DNA from: Bacteroidales bacterium H3
Lineage (GTDB): Bacteria > Bacteroidota > Bacteroidia > Bacteroidales > Muribaculaceae
Length of the DNA stretch: 64,000 nt
Reading direction: 5' to 3'
NCBI GenBank assembly: GCA_001701135.1
Contig: DAAN01000019.1
Location: 137,025-201,024, forward strand
Shown: positions 26,704-35,605 of the stretch, in pieces
Position numbering within the stretch: the first letter of the stretch is position 1
Layout of the letters: every line of letters starts with the position of its first letter
Notes under the pieces: model-generated
The model's database searches: none
What the model was told of the DNA's origin: nothing
What the model saw: only the letters and a program-made list of their open reading frames with translations
Program-made: the position numbers and the translations under genes

Positions 26704-28047
26704 ATGCCGCGCCGCATCTCTGCCCACACACCCCACAACGCCGTCCGCACAGCCCGCATCCCACGCCGGCTGCTGTGGACGGTGTGTTTTCTGTCGGCGG
26801 CGCTTTGCATCTGGCAGCTGGCCGTTTATAAAGGAGCCTGCATGAATATGGGCGACGCCTACAGCTATTACGGAGCCTACGACCATCTGAGACATCTTCA
26901 GCTCGATGACATCCGTCCACCTGTGTATCCGCTGTTCTACGGCATTATGTACGCGATCTTCGGGCACACATTCTGCGCCATCGGTCTCTGCGCCACACAA
27001 TGGGCAATCTATGCAGGCACAATGCTGCTGGTGTGGGACATATGCATGTCGCTGCGTCTGTCCCGCATGATCGGATCGGCTGTGGTTCTCGCCTATTTTC
27101 TGTTTCCATGCTTCTGGTGCTATAACAACGTGTGCCTGCCCGAAAGTCTGTCGGGATGCCTGCTTGTGGCGCTTATATGGAGCTGTGCCCGCTACCACGA
27201 AACGCACCGCAAGGCATATCTGTGGGGCGGAGCCGCACTGCTGCTCATACTCATATTCACCAAACCGATGTTTGTGAGCCTGATACCTGTGATGGCTCTA
27301 TGGTGGGCTGCAGTTGCCGCAGAAGCTCCGCGACATCATCGTCGGCGAGCCATTCTCACTGCTGCAATGCTTGTCGCGGCTACTTCCCTTCCGGTCATGG
27401 TCTACGCCATGGCCTTGAGAGAGAAAACCGGCGTGACCATGCTGGCCAAATCCACGCTTCTAAACCGCTACGCCACACTCCGCATGGCCGGAATCATCTC
27501 ACCGCAGGGTGAGACACAGCGCCCTGACATAACCGGGGTATGGCAGGAACTCAGCGCGCAGACGCCGGCACAGATCAGTGCCGCGATAGACTCGGCATCG
27601 GCCGGGCGCACCGGAGAAGTAGGCCGTGCATACCTCCGACAATTCATGACAGCGGCACACAGCCCGCATTTCGAAGTTTTGTGCGACCGCGACGGCACTC
27701 CTCTCGACCCTCGGGAGTATCCCGGCTGGACCGAGACATTACCCGGGTGGTATCTCTATCCCTTTCACGGCGCATTCGCCCGTTTTCCCGTATGGGCCGG
27801 TCTTGCGCTCGGCGCCATCTTCATAATTTTATGGGGTCTGCGCGGTCCGAAGCCGCTTCGCCGCAATCTCATGGCTCCCCTTACAGCCCTCGCCTATTTC
27901 ACCCTGACATTCTGCGCCATGGCGGGGGCACCCAACGACTGGGGGCGCATCCTCATCCCCGTGTCGTCACTGCTGCCGATAATGGCGGGAGCCTCGGTGG
28001 CATATCTGACAACGCCCCGGAAACCACGGCACCATGCCAACGGCTGA
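26704..28047 (+). CDS. PMT/ArnT-like integral membrane protein, paralogue B
   Basis: 447 residues with about ten helices. It shares with the protein at 24334 the order WQLAVYKGA, a D-x-x-S-Y loop (GDAYSYYGAYDH), RPPVYPLFYG, VCLPESLSGCLLVALIW, FTKPMFVSLIPV and GAPNDWGRILIPVSSLLPIM. The two clearly arose by duplication, although overall identity looks modest. A sugar or lipid-sugar transferase acting at the outer face of the inner membrane is the best guess. It starts 6 bp after the single-pass membrane protein gene, so the two are co-transcribed. Confidence 0.75.
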   Translation: MPRRISAHTPHNAVRTARIPRRLLWTVCFLSAALCIWQLAVYKGACMNMGDAYSYYGAYDHLRHLQLDDIRPPVYPLFYGIMYAIFGHTFCAIGLCATQWAIYAGTMLLVWDICMSLRLSRMIGSAVVLAYFLFPCFWCYNNVCLPESLSGCLLVALIWSCARYHETHRKAYLWGGAALLLILIFTKPMFVSLIPVMALWWAAVAAEAPRHHRRRAILTAAMLVAATSLPVMVYAMALREKTGVTMLAKSTLLNRYATLRMAGIISPQGETQRPDITGVWQELSAQTPAQISAAIDSASAGRTGEVGRAYLRQFMTAAHSPHFEVLCDRDGTPLDPREYPGWTETLPGWYLYPFHGAFARFPVWAGLALGAIFIILWGLRGPKPLRRNLMAPLTALAYFTLTFCAMAGAPNDWGRILIPVSSLLPIMAGASVAYLTTPRKPRHHANG

Positions 28048-28102
28048 AACCATTTCTTATGTTAAAAAATCATTAACGCAAAGCACTATAGTAGCCCTGG
28101 GG

Positions 28103-28134
28103 GTTGCTCAGTTGGGCTATTTTCAGTAAATTTG
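28103..28134 (+). promoter_or_regulatory. Promoter GTTG-N20-TAAATTTG
   Basis: -33 GTTG (28103-28106), 20 nt, perfect -7 TAAATTTG (28127-28134). The expected transcription start lies at or next to the GTG at 28140, so the mRNA would be leaderless or nearly so. Confidence 0.75.
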
Positions 28135-28139
28135 CGCCT

Positions 28140-29081
28140 GTGAACCAACCTACGGACATTTCAGCCGTCGACAGGCATCGTCATACATCAGTATTTCAGT
28201 TCGTGGCATCGCTGACGCCGCACATCGTCATTACTCTGGCGGTGCTTTTCGTCGTTGTTGCATCTCCGGCCTCTTCGGCACAGAACGCCGTGCACCACTC
28301 ACCCGTGCCGGCTGTGGCAACCGCTGCCGCCGACTCCGCCATGGCTGCGCTCCCCGACTCAATTCCAGTCGGGAACTACACCGACCGGCATGCAGTGGAG
28401 GTTATCGAGGATGAATTCTCCACCGGCAGCGACGGTAATCTGATATTCTCGCCCGTCGACACTCTGGGAGTGCTCACCGTCGGTGAGGCTCTCGAAGCCA
28501 ACGACGCCAACAACCGCGCCCGCTCGGCATCGGTGATGAAACGCCTCAGCCGCGTTCCCGAAGAGGAATGGATTCCCACCGAGAAGGAGTTCAACCCCGA
28601 TCCCACGCGCGCCGTGTGGCTGTCGGCACTATTCCCCGGCCTGGGACAGATCTACAACCGCCGCTACTGGAAACTCCCCATCGTGGTCGGCGGCTACCTC
28701 GGTCTTGGTTATGCCACATCGTGGAACAACCAGATGCTCAAGGATTATACACGCGCCTACGCCGACCTTATCGACAACGATCCGTCGTCAAACAGTTATA
28801 TGGACTTTTTCGCGCCCAATGTCAACGAATCGGATCTCGACAAAGAGTGGCTCAAGAATGTGCTCCGCTCAAAAAAGAACTTTTTCCGACGCAACCGCGA
28901 CCTCTGCATAATATCCATGGTGGGCGTGTATCTGCTGGCCATGGTCGACGCATATGTCGATGCCTCTCTGGCGCATTTCGACATAGCCCCGCACCTCTCG
29001 ATGGATGTAGGCCCCGCTGTGATGCAGGATGGCCGCACCCGCTACCCCTCACTCGGCCTTGCATGGGCCCTGAATTTCTGA
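28140..29081 (+). CDS. DUF5683 membrane protein
   Basis: 313 residues from GTG 28140. A TTG at 28104 is in frame but lies inside the -33 element, so it cannot be the start. N-terminal hydrophobic segment (TPHIVITLAVLFVVVASP) acts as signal or anchor. The DUF5683 core is clear: TRAVWLSALFPGLGQIYNRR, YWKLPIVVGGYLGLGY, FFRRNRDLCIISMVGVYLLA, VDAYVDASLAHFDI. The family is frequent in Bacteroidetes, often beside wall or chromosome-partition genes, with no known function. The lytic transglycosylase gene follows after 18 bp. Confidence 0.85.
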   Translation: MNQPTDISAVDRHRHTSVFQFVASLTPHIVITLAVLFVVVASPASSAQNAVHHSPVPAVATAAADSAMAALPDSIPVGNYTDRHAVEVIEDEFSTGSDGNLIFSPVDTLGVLTVGEALEANDANNRARSASVMKRLSRVPEEEWIPTEKEFNPDPTRAVWLSALFPGLGQIYNRRYWKLPIVVGGYLGLGYATSWNNQMLKDYTRAYADLIDNDPSSNSYMDFFAPNVNESDLDKEWLKNVLRSKKNFFRRNRDLCIISMVGVYLLAMVDAYVDASLAHFDIAPHLSMDVGPAVMQDGRTRYPSLGLAWALNF

Positions 29082-29099
29082 ACTCGAACAATCTGACAC

Positions 29100-30890
29100 A
29101 TGAAGCTCCCTTTCCTCCTGAAATCACTGCTGATCACATCCGCCATAGCCTCCGCATCAATGCTCAGCGCAGCGCCCACCGTGCTTGACCTGCGGCATAC
29201 CGACTGCGACACCACCATCGTGCTCCCCGAAAGTTTCGAGACCGACACCCGCAAGATGATGGAGAACTGGTATCTGGCGAACTACACGGCGCTCGACGCC
29301 GATGTGGACCGCACACCCGACGCCGACGCCACCGACGAAGAAATCATACAGCGCCTCGCCGCCATCCCCACCACAATCGAGCTGCCTTACAACTCGATTG
29401 TGCGCGCATATATCGACGCATACACCAAACGCAACCGCCGTCTGGTGGAGAACATGCTCGGCATGAGCCTCTACTATATGCCCATCTTCGAGCAGGCGCT
29501 CGAAAATGAAGGGTTGCCTCAGGAACTTAAATATCTCCCCATCATCGAATCGGCCATGAACCCCGACGCCGTGTCGCGCGCCGGCGCCACCGGCCTGTGG
29601 CAACTGATGCTCCCCACCGCCCGTGGGCTGGGCATGGAGGTGAACACCCTTGTCGACGAGCGCCGCGACCCCGTGGTGTCGTCGCGCGAAGCCGCCCGCT
29701 ATCTGCGCCAGCTTTATGAAATCTACAACGACTGGTCGCTGGCCATCGCGGCCTACAACTGCGGCCCCGGCAACGTGAACAAAGCCTTGCGGCGCTGCAC
29801 CGCCGACAAAAAGGATTTCTGGTCGGTCTACCCCTATCTGCCTAAAGAGACACGCGGCTATCTGCCCGGCTTCATCGCAGCCACCTATGTGATGAACAAC
29901 TATAAGCATCACAACATATCGCCCGCCCTGGCCAAACGTCCTATAATCACCGATTCGGTCCACGTCAATCGCCGCATCTATTTCCAGCAGATTGCCGACG
30001 TGCTGCAGATGCCCGTCGAGGAGATCAAGGTGCTCAACCCGCAGTATCGTCAGGGGTGCATTCCAGGCGACATCCGCCCCTATTCGCTCGTTCTCCCATC
30101 CAATCAGATTTATTCATATATCCTCTCGGAGGATGCTATCAGCAACCACAACGCCGACCTCTATGCGCGCCGCTACACCGTGGAGCCGGCCTCGGCCGCC
30201 ACTGCAGCCGAAAACGCCGAGGGTGAATGGGTAACCACCGAAAAGGTGATATACCACAAGGTGAAACGCAACGAGTCGATGTCGAAAATCGCGAAGCATT
30301 ACGGCGTATCGCTCAGCAGCCTGCGGAGAGCCAACGGAAATATCAGATCGCCCAAACGCGGACAGAAACTCAAGGTGGTCACCACTCAGCGCGTGTTCCG
30401 CCCCGCGCCCAAAGAGGAGACACCCGAGGAAACGCCGCAGCAGATGCCTGAAACCAACGATGTGCAGCTGGCCGACGCATCAACCGGTGCCGACGGATCC
30501 GATGCGACAGAGGCCGCCGACACCAAGGATGTGGAGGCTATAGCCTCCGATGCAGCCGCTGCGTCGACCTCCACCGATGCCGGCACCGTCACCACCGAAG
30601 CATCGTCAGAAGCCACCTCGGCTCATGTAAGCTCGGCATTCAGCAAAAGCAAAGAGAATGCACAAAAAGCTGAAAAAACTGCACAAAAAGCTGAAAAGAG
30701 TGCTAAAAGCAAGAAAAACAAAGAGGCATCAGCCAAGAAATCGAAAAAGACAGTGACCGTGCGCAAGGGCGACTCGCTCGACCGCATAGCCCGCAAAAAC
30801 GGCACCACAGTGGCTCAGCTCAAGAAACTCAACGGTCTCTCGGGCCGCAACCCCAAAATACAGCCCGGACAGAAACTCCGCGTGAAATAA
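29100..30890 (+). CDS. MltD-like lytic transglycosylase with two LysM domains
   Basis: 596 residues with a signal peptide (about 1-25). The SLT (GH23) domain lies about 140-270: LKYLPIIESAMNPDAVSRAG carries the catalytic Glu, GATGLWQLMLPTA and AIAAYNCGPGNVNKAL complete it. A first LysM is at about 380-425 (VKRNESMSKIAKHYGVSLSS). A 110-residue Ala/Thr/Glu/Lys linker follows, with AQKAEK repeats near 520-535. The C-terminal LysM (VRKGDSLDRIARKNGTTVAQ) ends the protein. It cleaves glycan strands to 1,6-anhydro products, the substrates of AmpG. Follows DUF5683 by 18 bp. Confidence 0.93.
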   Translation: MKLPFLLKSLLITSAIASASMLSAAPTVLDLRHTDCDTTIVLPESFETDTRKMMENWYLANYTALDADVDRTPDADATDEEIIQRLAAIPTTIELPYNSIVRAYIDAYTKRNRRLVENMLGMSLYYMPIFEQALENEGLPQELKYLPIIESAMNPDAVSRAGATGLWQLMLPTARGLGMEVNTLVDERRDPVVSSREAARYLRQLYEIYNDWSLAIAAYNCGPGNVNKALRRCTADKKDFWSVYPYLPKETRGYLPGFIAATYVMNNYKHHNISPALAKRPIITDSVHVNRRIYFQQIADVLQMPVEEIKVLNPQYRQGCIPGDIRPYSLVLPSNQIYSYILSEDAISNHNADLYARRYTVEPASAATAAENAEGEWVTTEKVIYHKVKRNESMSKIAKHYGVSLSSLRRANGNIRSPKRGQKLKVVTTQRVFRPAPKEETPEETPQQMPETNDVQLADASTGADGSDATEAADTKDVEAIASDAAAASTSTDAGTVTTEASSEATSAHVSSAFSKSKENAQKAEKTAQKAEKSAKSKKNKEASAKKSKKTVTVRKGDSLDRIARKNGTTVAQLKKLNGLSGRNPKIQPGQKLRVK

Positions 30891-30915
30891 CGCCACCTCT
30901 CCATCACGCCATTAC

Positions 30916-30941
30916 GAGCTTTTTAACATTAAACAAGCTCT
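30916..30941. repeat. Inverted pair of GAGCTTGTTTAA-type repeats
   Basis: GAGCTTTTTAA then CAT then TAAACAAGCTCT: two head-to-head end copies with almost no interior, forming a hairpin between the lytic transglycosylase and serB genes. Confidence 0.65.
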
Positions 30942-30984
30942 AAGCAACCCAACACACGCCCGCCGCATCGAAGCAAATCTCGAA

Positions 30985-32232
30985 ATGGAGCACAAAGACA
31001 TAGAACTAATTCTCATCAACATATCGGGTCAGGACAAACCCGGCGTCACCGCCGCGCTCACATCGATCCTCGCCCGCTACAACGCCATGGTGCTTGACAT
31101 CGGTCAGGCCGACATCCATCACACCCTATCGCTCGGCATCCTGTTCCGCACCACACCCCAGATGTCGGGCGACATCATGAAGGATCTGCTGTTCAAAGCC
31201 TACGACATGGGGGTCAAGATCCGGTTCAGCCCCATCTCGATCGAGGAATATGAGAGCTGGGTAAGCCGTCAGGGGAAAAACCGATGGATCATCACCATCC
31301 TCGGCCGCCAGCTCACAGCCCGTCACATCGCCCTGGTATCGGAGGTAATCGCCGACCAGGGACTCAACATCGACGCCATCCAGCGACTCACCGGCCGTCA
31401 GCCCCTTAACGAAGCCGAGTTGCCACGCACCAAAGCCTGCATAGAGTTTTCGGTACGCGGCACACCCGCCAACCGCCAGGAACTGCAGAGCCGCATCATC
31501 GAAATCTCCTCACGCGAGGGTTTCGACATCTCGCTTCAGGAGGATACCATGTATCGCCGTTGCCGCCGTCTGATCTGCTTCGATATGGATTCCACGCTCA
31601 TCCAGACCGAGTGCATCGACCAGCTGGCCGAGCGTGCCGGCGTCGGCGACAAGGTACGCGCCATCACCGAGCGCGCCATGCGTGGCGAGATCGACTTCCG
31701 CGAGAGTTTCACCGAGCGGGTGGCGCTTCTCAAAGGTCTCGACGTCAGCGTCATGGAGGATATAGCCCGCAACCTCCCCATCACCGAGGGAGTGGAGCGC
31801 ATGATGGAGGTGCTGAAACGCGCCGGATTCAAGACGGCCATCCTCTCGGGCGGTTTCACATTCTTTGGCGAATATCTCAAACGGCGCTTCGGATTCGACT
31901 ATGTTTATGCCAACGAGCTTGAGGTCGACTCCGACGGACGTCTCACAGGCCGCTATGTGGGCGACATTGTCGACGGAAAACGCAAGGCCGAGCTGTTGCG
32001 CCTGATTTCGCAGGTGGAAAACGTGAACCTCGCCCAGACCATTGCCGTAGGCGACGGCGCCAACGACCTGCCCATGCTTTCAGCCGCCGGTTTAGGCATC
32101 GCTTTCCACGCCAAACCCAAGGTAAAGGAGACCGCAAAACAGTCTATTTCCACTATAGGCATCGACGGCGTGCTCTATTTCTTAGGGTTCAAGGACTCCT
32201 ATATCGGCTCGTCGCCGTCGTCAGCACAATAA
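30985..32232 (+). CDS. serB: Phosphoserine phosphatase with N-terminal ACT domains
   Basis: 415 residues. Two ACT-like modules occupy about 1-185 (ELILINISGQDKPGVTAALT and WIITILGRQLTARHIALV). The HAD phosphatase follows: CFDMDSTLIQTECID holds nucleophile D200 and D202; LSGGFTFFGEYLKRRFG and AVGDGANDLPMLSAAGLGIA are motifs II-IV. It removes phosphate from O-phosphoserine in serine synthesis; the ACT part suggests amino-acid control. The start at 30985 agrees with the ACT domain. It follows a hairpin repeat and precedes three 18-bp repeats. Confidence 0.95.
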   Translation: MEHKDIELILINISGQDKPGVTAALTSILARYNAMVLDIGQADIHHTLSLGILFRTTPQMSGDIMKDLLFKAYDMGVKIRFSPISIEEYESWVSRQGKNRWIITILGRQLTARHIALVSEVIADQGLNIDAIQRLTGRQPLNEAELPRTKACIEFSVRGTPANRQELQSRIIEISSREGFDISLQEDTMYRRCRRLICFDMDSTLIQTECIDQLAERAGVGDKVRAITERAMRGEIDFRESFTERVALLKGLDVSVMEDIARNLPITEGVERMMEVLKRAGFKTAILSGGFTFFGEYLKRRFGFDYVYANELEVDSDGRLTGRYVGDIVDGKRKAELLRLISQVENVNLAQTIAVGDGANDLPMLSAAGLGIAFHAKPKVKETAKQSISTIGIDGVLYFLGFKDSYIGSSPSSAQ

Positions 32233-32240
32233 AAGATTTT

Positions 32241-32294
32241 AGAGCCTGCCTAATAAAAAGAGCCTGTTCAACAATAAGAGCTTGTTTAATCATA
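32241..32294 (+). repeat. Three tandem 18-bp units of the AGAGCCTGTTTAA family
   Basis: AGAGCCTGCCTAATAAAA (32241), AGAGCCTGTTCAACAATA (32259) and AGAGCTTGTTTAATCATA (32277), exactly 18 bp apart. The third runs directly into the mtaB start region (ATG at 32296). Together they fill most of the serB-mtaB gap. Confidence 0.85.
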
Positions 32295-32295
32295 A

Positions 32296-33660
32296 ATGCC
32301 AAAGGCACTGTATCACACATTCGGCTGCAAGCTGAATTTCGCAGAAACCTCTTCGGTGGCCTCCCGCTGGGAGAGCCGGGGCGTGACGCGCGCCCTCCGC
32401 GGCGAGGTGCCCGACATCATTTTCATCAACACCTGCTCCGTCACCGGCGAGGCCGACAAAAAATGCCGTCAGGCCGTCCGTTCCTATCATCGGAAATATC
32501 CTCAGGCAGCCATAGTGCTCACCGGCTGCTATGCGCAGTTGCGCAGCCGCGAGGCAGCGTCGCTGCCCGGAGTGGCAGTGGTGGCGGGCAATGACCGCAA
32601 GGATCGTCTCGAGCAGTTTCTCGACTCATTTTTAGCCGACCCGGCACATGTAACCCGCCATGAGGTGACGCCGGCCAAGGATATACGCTCATTCACTCCC
32701 TCATGCTCGCGCGGCGACCGCACCCGCTATTTCCTCAAAGTGCAGGACGGATGCGACTGCTGGTGCACCTACTGCACAATCCCCGCAGCCCGCGGCCGCA
32801 GCCGTTCGGGCACTGTGGCGCAGATGGTTGCGCAGGCACAGCAGGCAGCCGACAGCGGGGCACGCGAAATTGTGATAACAGGGGTAAACATAGGCGACTT
32901 CGGCCGCAGGCAGCCCGACGCCCTCGCCGGCGCCCCCTGCGAAACGTTTCTCGACCTGATCAAGGCGCTCGACACCGTGGAGGGCATAGCCCGTTACCGC
33001 ATCTCATCGATCGAACCCGACCTGCTCACCGACGAGATAATCGAGTATTGTGCCCGGTCGCGTGCGTTCATGCCGCATTTCCACATACCGCTGCAATGCG
33101 GTTCCGATGCCGTGCTCAAGCTTATGCGCCGCCGCTACGACACAGCGCTTTTCCGCGACAAAATACTGAAAATAAACAGCCTGATACCCGATGCTTTCAT
33201 AGGCATCGACCTTATCTGCGGCGCACGAGGCGAGACCGCAGAGGAATTCATCCGCTCGCGGCAATTCATTGAGTCGTTGCCGATTACGCGCCTCCATATC
33301 TTCCCTTACTCCGAACGTCCCGGCACCCGCGCCCTTGAAATCGCCCATGTGGTGCCGCAGGAGGAGAAGCACCGGCGGGTGGAGGAGATGATCGGGGTGT
33401 CGGACCGTCGTTTTCTGGAGTTTGCCCGGAGATTCACCGGCACGGTGCGCCCCGTATTGCTCGAACACACCCGCGCCGGGCAACCAATGGCCGGTTTCAC
33501 CGACAACTATCTGAAAGTGAGGATTCCCGATGCACCGCAATCGCTCGACAACCATATCGCCGACGTGCGTCTTACCGAGATTCTCCCCTTCCGGTCCAAC
33601 ACCGAGGTGGAGTTTCTCGGCGAAATAGTCAACCCCGAACATAAGAGTCTGAACAAATGA
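32296..33660 (+). CDS. mtaB: tRNA t6A37 methylthiotransferase MtaB
   Basis: 454 residues. The N-terminal UPF0004 domain has three cluster Cys (C11 in FGCKLN, C47 in NTCSVTGEADKKC, C78 in TGCYAQL). The radical-SAM cluster motif is VQDGCDCWCTYCTIP (C153, C157, C160), and a TRAM-like end follows (VRPVLLEHTRAG). It converts t6A37 to ms2t6A37 in tRNAs reading ANN codons. The ATG abuts three tandem repeats. The stop overlaps the start of the acyltransferase gene by 4 bp (ATGA). Confidence 0.94.
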   Translation: MPKALYHTFGCKLNFAETSSVASRWESRGVTRALRGEVPDIIFINTCSVTGEADKKCRQAVRSYHRKYPQAAIVLTGCYAQLRSREAASLPGVAVVAGNDRKDRLEQFLDSFLADPAHVTRHEVTPAKDIRSFTPSCSRGDRTRYFLKVQDGCDCWCTYCTIPAARGRSRSGTVAQMVAQAQQAADSGAREIVITGVNIGDFGRRQPDALAGAPCETFLDLIKALDTVEGIARYRISSIEPDLLTDEIIEYCARSRAFMPHFHIPLQCGSDAVLKLMRRRYDTALFRDKILKINSLIPDAFIGIDLICGARGETAEEFIRSRQFIESLPITRLHIFPYSERPGTRALEIAHVVPQEEKHRRVEEMIGVSDRRFLEFARRFTGTVRPVLLEHTRAGQPMAGFTDNYLKVRIPDAPQSLDNHIADVRLTEILPFRSNTEVEFLGEIVNPEHKSLNK

Positions 33661-34601
33661 CTGATAACTGGAAATATCGCCCGCTGGGATGGATGGTAAA
33701 AGCACTTGCCCGCCTCCCGTTCAGCGTGCTGTATCTGCTCTCCGATCTCAGTTTCCCGATTGTTTACTACATAGCCCGCTACCGCCTGAAAACCGTGCGG
33801 GGCAACCTCGCTTCATGCTATCCCGACAAATCGCAGAGTCAGCTGCGAGCCATAGAGCGGAAGTTTTACCACAACTTCTGCGACTATGTGGTTGAAACGC
33901 TGAAACTGCTGCACATCACCGACGAGCAGATGCTCGCCCGCATGACATTCTCCAACGTTGAGATTATCGACGACGCCCTTGCCCAAGGGCGCTCCGTAGT
34001 GTGCTATTTCGCCCATATCGGCAATTGGGAATATGCACCTTCGATAATCCTGCACAGCCGCTTCAAACCGCACCAGGGGGTGGAATTCTGCCAGATTTAC
34101 CGCCCGCTGAAAAATGAATGGTTCGACCGGCTCATGCTCCGCATCCGCGGACGCTTCGGCGCCGTGTCGCTGCAGAAACGGCTTGCATTCCTCGATCTGC
34201 TGCGCTACCGCAAACAGCATGTGGCCACCGTCACAGGCTTCATGAGCGACCAGAAGCCGAGCCACGGCGATCCGGTGCACGTAGTGAAATTTCTCAACCA
34301 CCCCACAGCCATGATTACCGGCACCGAGACCGTATGCCGCCGCATGGACTCTCTCCCCGTCTACTGGTATGCCACCAAGCCCTCGCGCGGCCATTACCAT
34401 ATCGACGTGATGCCTATGACGCCCGATGCAGAGGACTCGCTTACCGCAAACGGCGACAAATCGCCCTACCCGCTCACCGACCTCTACGTACGCATGCTCC
34501 AGCGCAACATCGACGCCGATCCGTCGCTCTGGCTCTGGAGCCACAAACGCTGGAAAAATCCGGTATCGTTTCCCCAAGACACAGAGCCTGATAAAAAATA
34601 G
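33657..34601 (+). CDS. LpxL/HtrB-type lipid A acyltransferase
   Basis: 314 residues, length normal for LpxL-like enzymes. An N-terminal membrane helix (about 20-40) is followed by the acyltransferase core: CYFAHIGNWEYA contains the catalytic H-x4-E pair (H120, E125), EFCQIYRPLKNEWFDRLM follows, and FMSDQKPSHGD is the block III equivalent. It would transfer a secondary acyl chain to the lipid A precursor at the inner membrane. The start overlaps the mtaB stop by 4 bp; a GT2 follows after 6 bp. Confidence 0.9.
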   Translation: MTDNWKYRPLGWMVKALARLPFSVLYLLSDLSFPIVYYIARYRLKTVRGNLASCYPDKSQSQLRAIERKFYHNFCDYVVETLKLLHITDEQMLARMTFSNVEIIDDALAQGRSVVCYFAHIGNWEYAPSIILHSRFKPHQGVEFCQIYRPLKNEWFDRLMLRIRGRFGAVSLQKRLAFLDLLRYRKQHVATVTGFMSDQKPSHGDPVHVVKFLNHPTAMITGTETVCRRMDSLPVYWYATKPSRGHYHIDVMPMTPDAEDSLTANGDKSPYPLTDLYVRMLQRNIDADPSLWLWSHKRWKNPVSFPQDTEPDKK

Positions 34602-34607
34602 CCGAAC

Positions 34608-35600
34608 ATGAAACCTGTAGCTGTAATTATCCTCAACTGGAACGGCGAGAAACTGCTGCGCGAATTTCTCCCCTCGGTCATCGACAACACCGACGCAGCC
34701 ATTGCCGACGTGATTGTGGCCGACAACGGGTCGACCGACAGCTCGACGGCTCTCCTTGCACGTGAATTCCCGCAGGTGAAGGTGCTCGCGTTCAAGGAAA
34801 ATCTGGGATTCGCGGGGGGCTATAACCGTGCGCTGCGCGACACCGGCTACCGCTACACCGTGCTGCTCAACTCCGATGTGGAGACACCCGCCGGATGGCT
34901 GCGGCCGCTCCACGATTTCATGGAGGCGCATCCCGAGGCCGGAGGCTGCCAGCCCAAGATATTGGCTTACACCGACAAAAGCCGTTTTGAATATGCCGGA
35001 GCCGCCGGCGGATATATCGACCGCAACGGTTACCCCTACTGCCGCGGGCGTATTTTTGCCACCGTGGAAGAGGATTGCGGACAATATGACACCCCCGCCG
35101 AAGTGTTCTGGGCCACGGGCGCGGCGCTGATGGTGCGCACCGACCTCTACAATCGGCTCGGAGGCCTCGACGAGCGTTTTTTCGCCCATATGGAGGAGAT
35201 AGATCTTTGCTGGCGCATGCAGCTTGCCGGGTGGCAGCTGTGGTGCGTGCCCGCCAGCCACGTGTATCATCTCGGCGGCGGGTCGCTCCCGGCGGATAAT
35301 CCGCGCAAAACCTATCTGAACTTCCGCAACAATCTGTTGTTACTCCATAAGAATCTGCCCGAAGCCGATCTGCGCGCCGCCCTGCTGCGCCGCCGGCTGC
35401 TCGACACTGTGGCGTGGGCCAGATTCATCGTCACCGGCGATTTCGCCAATGCCCGCGCCATCTTAAAGGCTCACCGCGATTTCCGCCTGATGAGACGCAA
35501 CTACACCTCGCATCCGTCAAAAAATCTGCTGCGGGCCGGACGCCCCGACATCCTTACCGCATACTATCTCCGCGGCAAACACAAATATTCAGAACTCTGA
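34608..35600 (+). CDS. Family 2 glycosyltransferase, rhamnosyltransferase-like
   Basis: 330 residues. VAVIILNWNGEKLLREFLPS, VIVADNGSTDSS, ENLGFAGGYNRAL and TVLLNSDVETPAGWL define a GT2 of the WbbL/rhamnosyltransferase type, with the DXD equivalent in NSDVE. FWATGAALMVRTDLYNRLGG and HMEEIDLCWRMQLAGW complete the acceptor part. Soluble or peripheral: no membrane helix. Six bases separate it from the acyltransferase gene. An envelope polysaccharide or LPS role is likely, but the sugar is not determined by sequence. Confidence 0.9.
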   Translation: MKPVAVIILNWNGEKLLREFLPSVIDNTDAAIADVIVADNGSTDSSTALLAREFPQVKVLAFKENLGFAGGYNRALRDTGYRYTVLLNSDVETPAGWLRPLHDFMEAHPEAGGCQPKILAYTDKSRFEYAGAAGGYIDRNGYPYCRGRIFATVEEDCGQYDTPAEVFWATGAALMVRTDLYNRLGGLDERFFAHMEEIDLCWRMQLAGWQLWCVPASHVYHLGGGSLPADNPRKTYLNFRNNLLLLHKNLPEADLRAALLRRRLLDTVAWARFIVTGDFANARAILKAHRDFRLMRRNYTSHPSKNLLRAGRPDILTAYYLRGKHKYSEL

Positions 35601-35605
35601 CCATC

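Noticed and set aside
33813..35270. 485-residue minus-strand open frame
   Set aside because: Antisense to an acyltransferase and a GT2 with clear motifs; long antisense frames are common in GC-rich genes.
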